From: CAWKAO01 sp963847665
GTDB taxonomy: Bacteria > Actinomycetota > Humimicrobiia > Humimicrobiales > Humimicrobiaceae
Direction of reading: 5' to 3'
DNA length: 64,000 bases
NCBI GenBank assembly: GCA_963847665.1
Contig: CAWKAO010000003.1
Coordinates: forward strand, 62,001-126,000
Part shown: piece by piece, positions 17,977 through 26,676 of the stretch
Numbering within the stretch: position 1 is the stretch's first letter
Layout of the letters: the number at the start of each line of letters is the position of its first letter
Made by a program: the position numbers and the translations under genes
The notes under the pieces: generated by a model
Told to the model about the DNA's origin: nothing
Databases searched by the model: none
The model's input: only the letters and a program-made list of their open reading frames with translations

Positions 17977-20566
17977 TCAGTTGCCTCTCAGGTAGTTAGA
18001 TGAGATCTGTATCGTCTTTTTTGGACCGCTCCTGAAGAGATGATAGAAAAATCTTTTTATTGCACGCCCTGCACCGCGATCGTTTTCTTTTCCTGAAGAA
18101 AGTTTCTGGCTGCCCCCGATGATGTCAAGCACATCGGTACTTGCATGTATCTGGTCGGGCCTTAGATTCTTTCTTACGGCGCTTGATACAGGATCACGGC
18201 AGAAATCGATGACCGGTTGCAGGACTTTTTCCCAGTGAAACTGCTCAGCAACTTCCGGGATATTATTTTTATACCTGTCATAAAGATCTCTGTTGTCTGC
18301 CATTTTGATTATTGCTTCAGCGAGCGCTTTTACATCACTTGCTTTCACAGTCAGGCCCATCTCCTTTTTCTCCACCAGGGCGCTCAATATGTCACCCTGT
18401 GTTGATATGACCGGAAGACCTGCCCATAGGTAGTCAAGTATCCTGGTCCTGAAAGAAAACCTAGTCTCAATGTGCTGGGGGTGCGTTATAACACCGGCAT
18501 CAGATTCAAGAAAATAATTCTGCCTTGCATCATACTCTATCCAACCAAAGTTAAGGAATATATTTTTATCAGCAAGCCCCATACTCTTTGCAAGTTCTAC
18601 AGTCTCGTTTACAAGAGATAGCTCTTTTACCTGCGGATTGGGGTGTTTGACTCCAAGGAAAAACAATTTGATGTCCTTCCTTACCTCCCATACCAGAGCC
18701 ATTGCCCGGACCAGGGTAAGGGGGTCAAACCAGTTATAAATGCCGCCTCCCCAGAGTAATACAAAGTCATCCTCCCCTATGCCATCTACCACACCTTTTA
18801 GCACTTTTTTTGTATGTATAGGCTTATTTGAAGGAAGTCCAAAAGGAACGACATCAATAAGTTTTTTTAGCTGATGGTCCTGGTTAAATGAATAGGGGTT
18901 CACCCTGTTTAAAGCAGCAAGCATACCCAAGCCAGAAATCCCTCTGGCGCTCTGACGCACAGATAAAAAAGTCCCCATGATAAAGCATCTCATTTGTTAT
19001 AAAATGCACTGACTTAAATACATCAAGCTGCCTTTCAATCGTCTCGTCCCTGTATTCTACAAGTGATGCAAGATTATAGGGATCATAGATATCCATTATT
19101 ATGTACTTGTCAGAATTTCTGATGCTTTTAAATTTCGAGAATGTCATGCCCGCACACATCACGATATCACAGTCATCAAGCAATACCTTCAGCGATGCCT
19201 CGTCACTGTACTGTACTATTTTAAAAGACTGTTCAGGAAAAACTGCTGTATTCGGTATTGCAATGGTAACATTCATATGCTCGGAGAGGACCTTTGCAAA
19301 ATTCCATACCCTTATCGCGGGTCCTGCCATACGCTTTGAGACCACTTCACTTGATATTATCAGGAGGTTTCTTTTTATCTGTTTTTCAAAGATCTCATAT
19401 ATGCCAAGGGACTTAAGTATGTCTACCTGGTCCTTCTGATACTGGCTGTCAGCAGAGACCGATAAAAACTGGCCCTTAAAATATGTAAATATAGCCTTAT
19501 CATCCCTCTTCCTGTTTGATTGTATGAATGCTCTTTTTTCTTTTAACCTTTCAAGGTTCTCAAAAAAGCTTTTAACAGCCATAAGTGAACTCAGTGGCTC
19601 TTTATCCAGCACAGCGGAACCGGTCGATTCCTCTTTGTTTGAAGTCGCAGCACCTGTACTGTCTCCTGAAATGTCCTTTCCCTTCGAGGCCGTATCCTTT
19701 TCCTTCAGTGTGAGGTCATAATACTTTTTATAATCAAACTTAAGGTCCACAAATATCCTGTTATAGATGCTTGCAAGTGTACCACTAAAGACTTTCGCAA
19801 GGTTTTCTTCATCATAATTTTTAAAAACAGAATATAGTGCATTTCTCTCCTTTAAAAACCTCAGTTTATCCTCATCGAACATCTTTGATGTCCCATGGTG
19901 TACATGGTAAACGATCGATTTTGGTGCAAAGACTACCCTGTAACCAAGGACCCACAACCGCCATCCGAAATCGACATCTTCATAGTAGGCAAAAAAATCC
20001 TCATCAAATCCGCCACTCTTTAAAAATACTTCCCGTTCGACCAGCATGGCACCGCCATTTACAAATGGAAGATAGGTATCGAGATCATAATTATCATCTT
20101 CCACGCTCTTGCCATAGTCCACCTGGAAACCTTTTCCTTCAAAATTTATCATCGAACCGACGAAGTCGAGGTTCCTGCCGTCTGCAGAAAGGACTTTTGA
20201 CCCGGAACATACTTTATCAATACTTCCATAGACGGGCCTTACAAGCTCTGTGAGCCATTTTTTATCCACTTTTGTATCATTGTTTAAAAATGCCACATAT
20301 TTGCCTGTAGCGGCTTTTGCGCCCTGATTATTTGCAAATGCAAAACCTGTATTGTGATTGTTCCTTATCAGTTTTATCTGCGGATAATTATCAGCTAAAA
20401 ACTGGCAGGAATCATCATCCGAGCAATTATCGATAACGATTGTCTCTATTTTCCCCCTGGGGTAGTCGATCTCATCCAGGCTCTTCAGTAATCCCTCAAG
20501 ATAAGCTTTTCCATTTAAATTTACTGTAATTATTGAAACGGAAGGAAATTCGAAAATATCTTCCAT
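17977..20566 (-). pseudogene. Bifunctional GT2-GT4 glycosyltransferase, one frameshift
   Basis: Two overlapping frames join into one protein of about 862 residues. An extra A at about 18925 (plus strand GCATACCC) breaks it. Removing it turns FWLGYACC into FWLGMLAALNRVNPYS and leads straight into the second half. Length 2590 is 3n+1, which fits. The N-terminal domain (about 9-300) is a rhamnosyltransferase-type GT2 with SIITVNLNG, IDNCSDDD and YYEDVDFGWRLW. A Ser/Lys-rich linker follows near residue 300. The C-terminal part (about 385-820) is a GT4/GT-B enzyme with CASERQRDFW, LLWGGGIYNW and ILDYLWAGLPVIST. Cytosolic. It could add two sugars in sequence. Divergent from the GT4-GT2 fusion at 20697, whose domain order is reversed. 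Confidence 0.85.
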
Positions 20567-20614
20567 GCAGGCACTCCTATTAAAAATAATTTGTTTAAAA
20601 TTATAACAAACAAT

Positions 20615-20643
20615 TTAATATAAACAATAATTGATGCTAAAAT
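20615..20643 (+). promoter_or_regulatory. Putative promoter for the GT4-GT2 fusion gene
   Basis: Extended -10 TGCTAAAAT (TAAAAT at 20638-20643) with TTAATA at 20615-20620 as a weak -35 (four of six) and 17 bases between. It lies in the 130-base divergent gap between the two fusion glycosyltransferase genes and would leave a leader of about 45 bases with an AAAGGT-type site before ATG 20697. Confidence 0.33.
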
Positions 20644-20696
20644 AGACTCATTATCCCGATTATGATTATTTTTGGATTAAAAAGGTCAAGAAACAT

Positions 20697-23126
20697 ATGA
20701 AACAACCCAGGATCACCTTTCTTACCGACAGGATGATAAAAGGGCATGGAGTAGATCTTGTCGTAGACAGGATCGCAGATGGTCTTGCAAAAAAAGGTTA
20801 TTTTACAGAAGTCTATGCAAACCAGATAGACGAGACATTCACAAGCAGGAAATCCTACCACATCTATACTCTGCCCCCGATCGGTATAGGTAACTTTTTT
20901 ATACTGGAAAGAAGAGTCAGAAGGTTTGCAGAATTTTTGAACAGCAGGGATACTGACCTTTACATCATCCAGTCATTTCCCTTTTACAGCCTTATACCGA
21001 AACTTAAAAAGCCTACCCTTGTCGTGGACCATGGGATAATATCCACGGAAGGACTCCCCTTCAGGAGAAGGTTATTTTTTAAATACCAGGAAATAACACA
21101 GAATCTTTCATATTATAAAAAAGCAAAAAGAGTAGTCTGCGTATCAGAATATCTTTTAAACCAGCTCCCAACCAGCATAAAGTCAAAAGCGACATTTATT
21201 TATAATGGTATCGACCATTACCACGGTGAGGACATTTCGCAGGAAGATATAAAGATGTTCAGAGATGAACTGGGCATCGAAGACAAGGATATCCTTCTCC
21301 TCTATGTCGGAAGGCTAAATCTTACCAATCAGCCATACAAGGGCCTTGCTGAACTTTCTGAAATTTATGAACAGGTGAACCTGGATAATGAAAATATAAA
21401 ACTGCTCGCTGTAGGGTATGGTTCAAGAAATGATAAAGAGCTGTTAAAAAACCGCGGTATATTCTGCCTTGCAAACGTACCAGAGACGAAAATGCCTCTT
21501 ATTTATTCTGCGAGCGATATTTATACCACATGTTCAAAATGGGAAGGTTTCGATCTCCCTGTTGGAGAAGCCCAGTACTTTGGCAAACCTGTGATATGCT
21601 ATAATATCGGAGCCCATCCTGAAGTACTCCGTGATGGCAGGACCGGATATATTGTAAATAACGCAGATGAATTTGCCGAAAGGGTAAGCTCTCTTTCCGA
21701 AAACAATCAGCTCCAAAAATCAATGGGTGAAAATGCACGCGAATTCATAGAAAGGTTTTACTGGCAGAAAAGCATAGACAGCTATGATATTGAAATCAGG
21801 AAAATACTAAATATTGATCCCCAGCAGTCTTTAAAAAAACCTGAAGAAGGAAAACTGTCGACTTCAAGGGAAATAACTGAAGACGAGAGCAAAAAGACTA
21901 TTTCAGCAATTGAAAAAGAACTGTACAAAAAAGTAACGGTCCTCATAATAAACTACAACTCCTCATATATCTGCCTGAAAGAATGCATCAAGTCACTGCA
22001 GCAGCAATCCTATAAAAATATGGACATACTGATATATGACAATGGTTCAGAAAAAGATATCCTGGAGCTTATCGCAAAAAGATTTGAAGATATAAAAATA
22101 TTAAGATCAGAAAAAAATCTTGGGCTTGGTGAAGCCATTAACAGGGCTCTTTATCACATAAGCAGCGAATATGTGCTGATATCAAATTTTGATGTCGTCT
22201 ATGACAAGATCGCTGTTGAAGAGCTTGTGGAGACTATCACTACGCTTGACAGCAGGTATATAGGCCTGTCTCCCAAGATAAAATTCTTTTACCAGAAAGA
22301 ATATATTGAGAGTGTCGGCGTATATATCGATAATAATTTCTATCTCGGATACAATGGGATGGGCCAGCTGGATCTCGACCAGTATAACAAACCCGAGGAT
22401 GTCTTTGGAGTCTCATTTACCTCGGCGTTTTTAAAGATGAGCTATCTTTTAAAAGACAGGCTGGACAAAACAGAACCTCCTATCGACCCGGTATTCTTTT
22501 TATTTTATGAAGATATAGACTTCTGCTACAGAGCCAACCTTCTTGGCTATAAGTTCAGGTCGTGCCCGACTGCAGTCTGCCTTCACCGGTATGCTTACAA
22601 CTTCAGGGATGAAGCTACAGCATTTGTAACCAAATATTATTACCAGAAGTTAAACGTGATGAAGCTCGCATATAAAAACGCTGAACTTTCAAATATGAAA
22701 CGGATCGTAAATAATGAGATCAGTATCCAGAAGCGGAATCTCTCTGATAGAAATCTTAAAAATGTGGCAAGAAAAATACTTTCAGATTACAGATCAGGCC
22801 TGGGCTATCTTAAAAGGCAACGTCCGTACATACAGATGACAAGACAGGTCCCTGACAGTGAGATAATAAAATTCGCATGGGGAGAAAACAACTTTTTTGA
22901 TGTTGTCAACAATCAACCTGTGTACTCTATTCAAAATCTTATCCTCACATACAGAAGATTATTTGTAATAACCGGAAACAGGAAATATGAGGAGTATATA
23001 AACTACCTGATCAGTCTTGATTCGACAAGGCTAAAGATCGAAGGAGAGTACTTAAGAAATCTGCTCAACAGCAAACTGGAGTATGAACCTGCTTCGATCC
23101 ATGATCTTATAAACAGGATAACATGA
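20697..23126 (+). CDS. Bifunctional GT4-GT2 glycosyltransferase
   Basis: 809 residues. The N-terminal GT-B domain (about 1-375) has GHGVDLV near 16, VVDHGI, VSEYLLN, LLYVGRLN and the donor-binding EGFDLPVGEA (the E-x7-E motif of GT4). A charged linker follows at about 378-415. The GT2 domain (about 416-690) shows VLIINYNSS, IYDNGSEKD, NLGLGEAINRAL and FFLFYEDIDFCYRA. About 120 residues of unassigned C-terminus end the protein. It is cytosolic, with no membrane segment. The next gene overlaps by four bases (ATGA). Together with the divergent GT2-GT4 gene it suggests two mirror-image dual transferases working on one repeat unit. Confidence 0.87.
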   Translation: MKQPRITFLTDRMIKGHGVDLVVDRIADGLAKKGYFTEVYANQIDETFTSRKSYHIYTLPPIGIGNFFILERRVRRFAEFLNSRDTDLYIIQSFPFYSLIPKLKKPTLVVDHGIISTEGLPFRRRLFFKYQEITQNLSYYKKAKRVVCVSEYLLNQLPTSIKSKATFIYNGIDHYHGEDISQEDIKMFRDELGIEDKDILLLYVGRLNLTNQPYKGLAELSEIYEQVNLDNENIKLLAVGYGSRNDKELLKNRGIFCLANVPETKMPLIYSASDIYTTCSKWEGFDLPVGEAQYFGKPVICYNIGAHPEVLRDGRTGYIVNNADEFAERVSSLSENNQLQKSMGENAREFIERFYWQKSIDSYDIEIRKILNIDPQQSLKKPEEGKLSTSREITEDESKKTISAIEKELYKKVTVLIINYNSSYICLKECIKSLQQQSYKNMDILIYDNGSEKDILELIAKRFEDIKILRSEKNLGLGEAINRALYHISSEYVLISNFDVVYDKIAVEELVETITTLDSRYIGLSPKIKFFYQKEYIESVGVYIDNNFYLGYNGMGQLDLDQYNKPEDVFGVSFTSAFLKMSYLLKDRLDKTEPPIDPVFFLFYEDIDFCYRANLLGYKFRSCPTAVCLHRYAYNFRDEATAFVTKYYYQKLNVMKLAYKNAELSNMKRIVNNEISIQKRNLSDRNLKNVARKILSDYRSGLGYLKRQRPYIQMTRQVPDSEIIKFAWGENNFFDVVNNQPVYSIQNLILTYRRLFVITGNRKYEEYINYLISLDSTRLKIEGEYLRNLLNSKLEYEPASIHDLINRIT

Positions 23127-24304
23127 AAATCGGGATCGATATTTCAACCGTTCTAAATCATGGCAAGGATATCGGTGCCGGCCGATATATAATGAATCTG
23201 ATTGAGCACCTGTTTTTAATAGATAGGCAGGACACTTTCATATTGACCGCAAGATATACTACAGATGAAAATTTGGGAGCGTTAGAAGAACTCAAAAAAT
23301 CATTTTTATCTTCAGTAAAAAATGGGGAAAAAAGATTAAAATTAAAATTATATAAGACAAGTCCCGGGGTGCTTAAAATATGGGACAGGTTTCGATTTCC
23401 CCCGATTGAAATGCTTGGTTTTAATGCTGATGTGCTGCACTGTCCTGATTTCATGATACCGCCTACTATCAATAAGAATATCATACTTACAATCAACGAC
23501 CTTGCCTTTATAAGGTTCCCGCACTTTAACTTTGATTGGTTTGTAAAAAAATACACAAAGCTGGTCTCAAAAAATGCAGGCCGGGCAAAAAAAATTATAG
23601 CGATATCAAAAAGCACAAAAAATGACATAATAAAATACTTTTGCACTGCAGAAACAAAAATCGATGTGACACACCTGGCTGCAGAAGAATTCTTTAAAAA
23701 GCTTGATGACAGTGGTATCGATCCTGACTTGCTTAAAAAATTCAATATCAGAAAGAATTTTATCCTATCGGTTGGGACAATAGAACCGAGGAAAAATTAT
23801 GTAACACTCATAAGAGCTTTTAACAAATTAAAAGATAGCTATACTGATTTTGACCACAACCTTGTCATTGTAGGAAGGACGGGCTGGAAGAGTGAAGCAG
23901 CTTACCAGGAATATGAAACCAGCGCCTATAAAAAGGATATAATTTTTTTAGGAAGGATATCTGATGAAGATCTACTGCAGCTTTATAATGCTGCAGACCT
24001 CTTTGTGTATCCATCTATATTTGAAGGATTCGGATTACCTGTAGTCGAAGCAATGCAGTGCGGACTTGCTGTGGTTGCTTCTGATACCTCCTCCATACCT
24101 GAGATCGTCAGTGATAAAAGATCGCTGTTTAACCCTGCAGATGAAATGGATATGGCAGATAAAATAATTGCAGTATTGAAAGATAAAAAATTAAAAGATG
24201 AGCTTTCTGAAAAATCTTTAAAAGAGGTGAAAGCATTTAATTGGAAAAAAACTGCCGAAAAAACGCTTGAGATCTATCGAAAAGCAATAAAAAAAGCAAA
24301 TTGA
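23123..24304 (+). CDS. GT4 family glycosyltransferase
   Basis: 393 residues, GT-B fold. Residues 1-20 (GIDISTVLNHGKDIGAGRY) form the acceptor-side glycine-rich loop. VLHCPDF and ISKSTKNDI follow, then the C-terminal domain with LSVGTIEPRKNY and the donor-site EGFGLPVVEAM plus SSIPEIV. This matches mannosyl- or rhamnosyltransferases of O-antigen clusters, which keep donor stereochemistry. Cytosolic. Start overlaps the previous stop by four bases, so translation is coupled to the GT4-GT2 fusion. It ends 53 bases before the convergent Wzt gene; no clear hairpin terminator is seen in that gap. Confidence 0.88.
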   Translation: MKIGIDISTVLNHGKDIGAGRYIMNLIEHLFLIDRQDTFILTARYTTDENLGALEELKKSFLSSVKNGEKRLKLKLYKTSPGVLKIWDRFRFPPIEMLGFNADVLHCPDFMIPPTINKNIILTINDLAFIRFPHFNFDWFVKKYTKLVSKNAGRAKKIIAISKSTKNDIIKYFCTAETKIDVTHLAAEEFFKKLDDSGIDPDLLKKFNIRKNFILSVGTIEPRKNYVTLIRAFNKLKDSYTDFDHNLVIVGRTGWKSEAAYQEYETSAYKKDIIFLGRISDEDLLQLYNAADLFVYPSIFEGFGLPVVEAMQCGLAVVASDTSSIPEIVSDKRSLFNPADEMDMADKIIAVLKDKKLKDELSEKSLKEVKAFNWKKTAEKTLEIYRKAIKKAN

Positions 24305-24357
24305 TCCCAAAACCTGAATATTTTTTTCTACTACAGTTTACTTTCAACTGCTTTGAC

Positions 24358-25674
24358 TTAACCTATTTTCATAATACTGATCTCTGAATCAAGGTCAGCA
24401 ATACCCTCAGCAATATTTCTATGCATAATATTTAAAGTCATCATGTTTATAATCCAGTCGCAATAAGTCTTTGTGTCCTTGTTCCCAACTGAAGGTGAAA
24501 CATAATAAGTTCCCCCCATGAGATTTATTTTCTGCTTGAAGACCACCCTGATAATCTCCCCTGGCTTATAAATTCTTGTTTTTATCCTGTTTAGCCTGCT
24601 GTTTGTGCCATATACAATACTGTTTCTATGGTCCGTTATTCTTATACCGAATATCGGAGTCTCTACAATCGCATTAAACTTTACATCGAATGCTATCTTT
24701 ACTTCATCTCCATATTTGCAGAAATCCAGTACATTACCATCCTTATCAAGCAGGTTTATCTGTGTTATTTCTGCATCCCCTGAACCAAACCTGTTTTCAA
24801 AGTCCCCGCCACCACTGATTTTGGATAGCTTATCTATTTCATCAGCATCGATGACTTTTCTTTTACTGTCGATGACAGATTTAAATATCTTTCTTCTTTC
24901 CTCTCTCTGCTGTTCTATTATCCTGTTTCGCTCAAGTTCTTCAACAAAGGCCCTGTATTTGCTTACCACTTTTATAGAATCACCGATCTCGATTATTTTT
25001 CCATTCCTTAAAAAAATAACATGCTTGCAGAGGTCTGCTATTGTCTCAAGATCATGGGATACGATTACAATAGTTTTGCCTCTCCTAACGAAATCATAGA
25101 TGACCTTATAACACTTTGATTGAAAAGCCTGATCCCCAACAGTTAGCACTTCATCAACAAGCAGGATATCCGGATCGACATTTATTGCTATAGAAAAACC
25201 AAGTCTCATATACATACCTGAAGAGTAACTTTTAACTGGCATATCTATGAAACGGTCAAGCTCGGAAAACTCAACAATACCAGCAAATTTATTGTTGATC
25301 TGCTTTCTTTTCAATCCCAGTATTGATGCATTCAGGTAAATATTTTCTCTTCCAGTAAGGTCTGGATGGAACCCGGCACCAAGCTCAAGCAATGCAGAAA
25401 CTGTGCCGTTTACTGTTATCACACCTTTAGTGGGTTTTAATACTCTTGCCATTATTTTTAGAAGGGTACTTTTCCCGGAACCATTTGCTCCAATGATGCC
25501 AAAAGTCTCTCCATGGTCTATATTAAACGAAACATCATCCAGGGCAAGAAAGGTCTCATATTTATTTCTGCCTTTAAGTATTGTATCTTTTAAGGAGGGG
25601 CTTTTCTGGTGACGAATTATATAATTCTTCGTAATGTTTTTTACTTCTATCGCAAAATCGTTGTTTTTATTCAT
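24358..25674 (-). CDS. wzt: Polysaccharide ABC exporter ATPase with C-terminal glycan-binding domain (Wzt)
   Basis: 438 residues. The ATPase domain (about 1-250) has Walker A GANGSGKST, signature YSSGMYMRLGFS, Walker B ILLVDEVLTVGD and the H-loop VSHDLE. The first part around residue 10-40 carries the KNITKNY region typical of TagH/Wzt. After a charged linker comes a C-terminal beta domain (about 300-438), as in Wzt proteins that recognise the modified non-reducing end of the finished polysaccharide. It couples ATP hydrolysis to export of lipid-linked polymer through Wzm. The permease gene lies 58 bases upstream in the same operon. This is a second export route beside the Wzx gene at 37862. 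Confidence 0.92.
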   Translation of the reverse strand: MNKNNDFAIEVKNITKNYIIRHQKSPSLKDTILKGRNKYETFLALDDVSFNIDHGETFGIIGANGSGKSTLLKIMARVLKPTKGVITVNGTVSALLELGAGFHPDLTGRENIYLNASILGLKRKQINNKFAGIVEFSELDRFIDMPVKSYSSGMYMRLGFSIAINVDPDILLVDEVLTVGDQAFQSKCYKVIYDFVRRGKTIVIVSHDLETIADLCKHVIFLRNGKIIEIGDSIKVVSKYRAFVEELERNRIIEQQREERRKIFKSVIDSKRKVIDADEIDKLSKISGGGDFENRFGSGDAEITQINLLDKDGNVLDFCKYGDEVKIAFDVKFNAIVETPIFGIRITDHRNSIVYGTNSRLNRIKTRIYKPGEIIRVVFKQKINLMGGTYYVSPSVGNKDTKTYCDWIINMMTLNIMHRNIAEGIADLDSEISIMKIG

Positions 25675-25732
25675 ATCAGAGTTTTTCTTTTTACCAGGAT
25701 TACATTAGCTCCTTGCATGTATTTCTCTAAGT

Positions 25733-26527
25733 TCAAACTTCCTCTGCAAATCTCGGCTCGATCCTCTTAAACACATAATAACCAAGAAAGAAGAAACCGA
25801 AAGTTATTCCAAGCCCTATAAGTATTATTTCCCATGAAGGCCAGTAAATACCTTCTGGATATTTTACAAAATAAAAGATATCCCTGTAAAAGGTAACAAA
25901 CACTGTCATTGGATTTAATTGCATCAAGAACTGGAATCTCTCCGGAACCATTGTCAGGGGATATATTATTGGTGTACCAAAAAACCACACTGTCATAAGT
26001 ATTGAGACAAGGTGCTGTAGATCCCTGTAAAGCACATTAAGAGAAGACACAAGTAGCGTAAAACCCGAAACAAAAAAGATCTCTATGATTATTATGACCG
26101 GAAGGTAATAAAGATACATGTAAAATTTATACTTAAATATAGAAAGCACCACAAACAATACGACAAGTTCTAAAAGAAAATTAATAAGATTGCTCAGGAC
26201 AATTGAAAGCGGGATTATTTCTTTAGGAAAATATATCTTTTTAACAAGATTTGCATTGGATATAACACTGCTTGCTCCATAATTCACAGAATTAGAGAAA
26301 AAATTAAAGGGCAGCAGACCGCACAATAGAAAGATCGCAAATTCCTGGATGCCCTGCCTCAGCACAATCGAAAAGACAAATGAATAGACAAGCATAATAA
26401 GGATAGGGTTTAAAAGTGACCAGAAAAAACCAAGGGCAGAACCCCTGTACTTGACTTTAAGCTCCTTTTTGGTAAGGCTGAATAGGAGCTCCCTGTATGA
26501 AAATAAGTTCTTAAAGTAAGTTATCAT
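25733..26527 (-). CDS. wzm: Polysaccharide ABC exporter permease (Wzm/TagG, ABC-2 family)
   Basis: 264 residues with six predicted membrane helices and an amphipathic N-terminal segment (YRELLFSLTKKELKVKYRGS), the usual start of Wzm/TagG permeases. LGFFWSLLNPILIMLVYS and the late FGTPIIYPLTMVPE are family hallmarks. Forms the channel with Wzt for undecaprenyl-linked polysaccharide. A TGCTATAAT element on the minus strand at 26541-26549 lies only 13 bases before the start codon, so any promoter there would give an almost leaderless message. The 149 bases upstream of this gene hold nothing else I can name. Confidence 0.92.
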   Translation of the reverse strand: MITYFKNLFSYRELLFSLTKKELKVKYRGSALGFFWSLLNPILIMLVYSFVFSIVLRQGIQEFAIFLLCGLLPFNFFSNSVNYGASSVISNANLVKKIYFPKEIIPLSIVLSNLINFLLELVVLFVVLSIFKYKFYMYLYYLPVIIIIEIFFVSGFTLLVSSLNVLYRDLQHLVSILMTVWFFGTPIIYPLTMVPERFQFLMQLNPMTVFVTFYRDIFYFVKYPEGIYWPSWEIILIGLGITFGFFFLGYYVFKRIEPRFAEEV

Positions 26528-26676
26528 TTAAATCCTGTATATTATAGCATTATTTTTTTTATTAATAATAACAAAAGCATTATTCACCAGTAAGCAATTC
26601 TTCCCAAATCTTGAATAATTCGAAAGTCAGGGTTGCAGTTTGAAGAGTAAGCCATACCAGTCTTATTAACAATTAT

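Noticed and set aside
17977..18993. Stand-alone 338-residue GT4 with its own start
   Set aside because: Its first 20-odd residues read as antisensical to homologous GT4 domains, and the frameshift reconstruction explains the overlap better.
19837..20253. 138-codon plus-strand His/Arg-rich frame
   Set aside because: Shadow frame of the GT2 domain, with a composition unlike that of neighbouring genes.
24305..24357. Intrinsic terminator between the convergent GT4 and Wzt genes
   Set aside because: There is a T run but no stem of convincing length before it on either strand.
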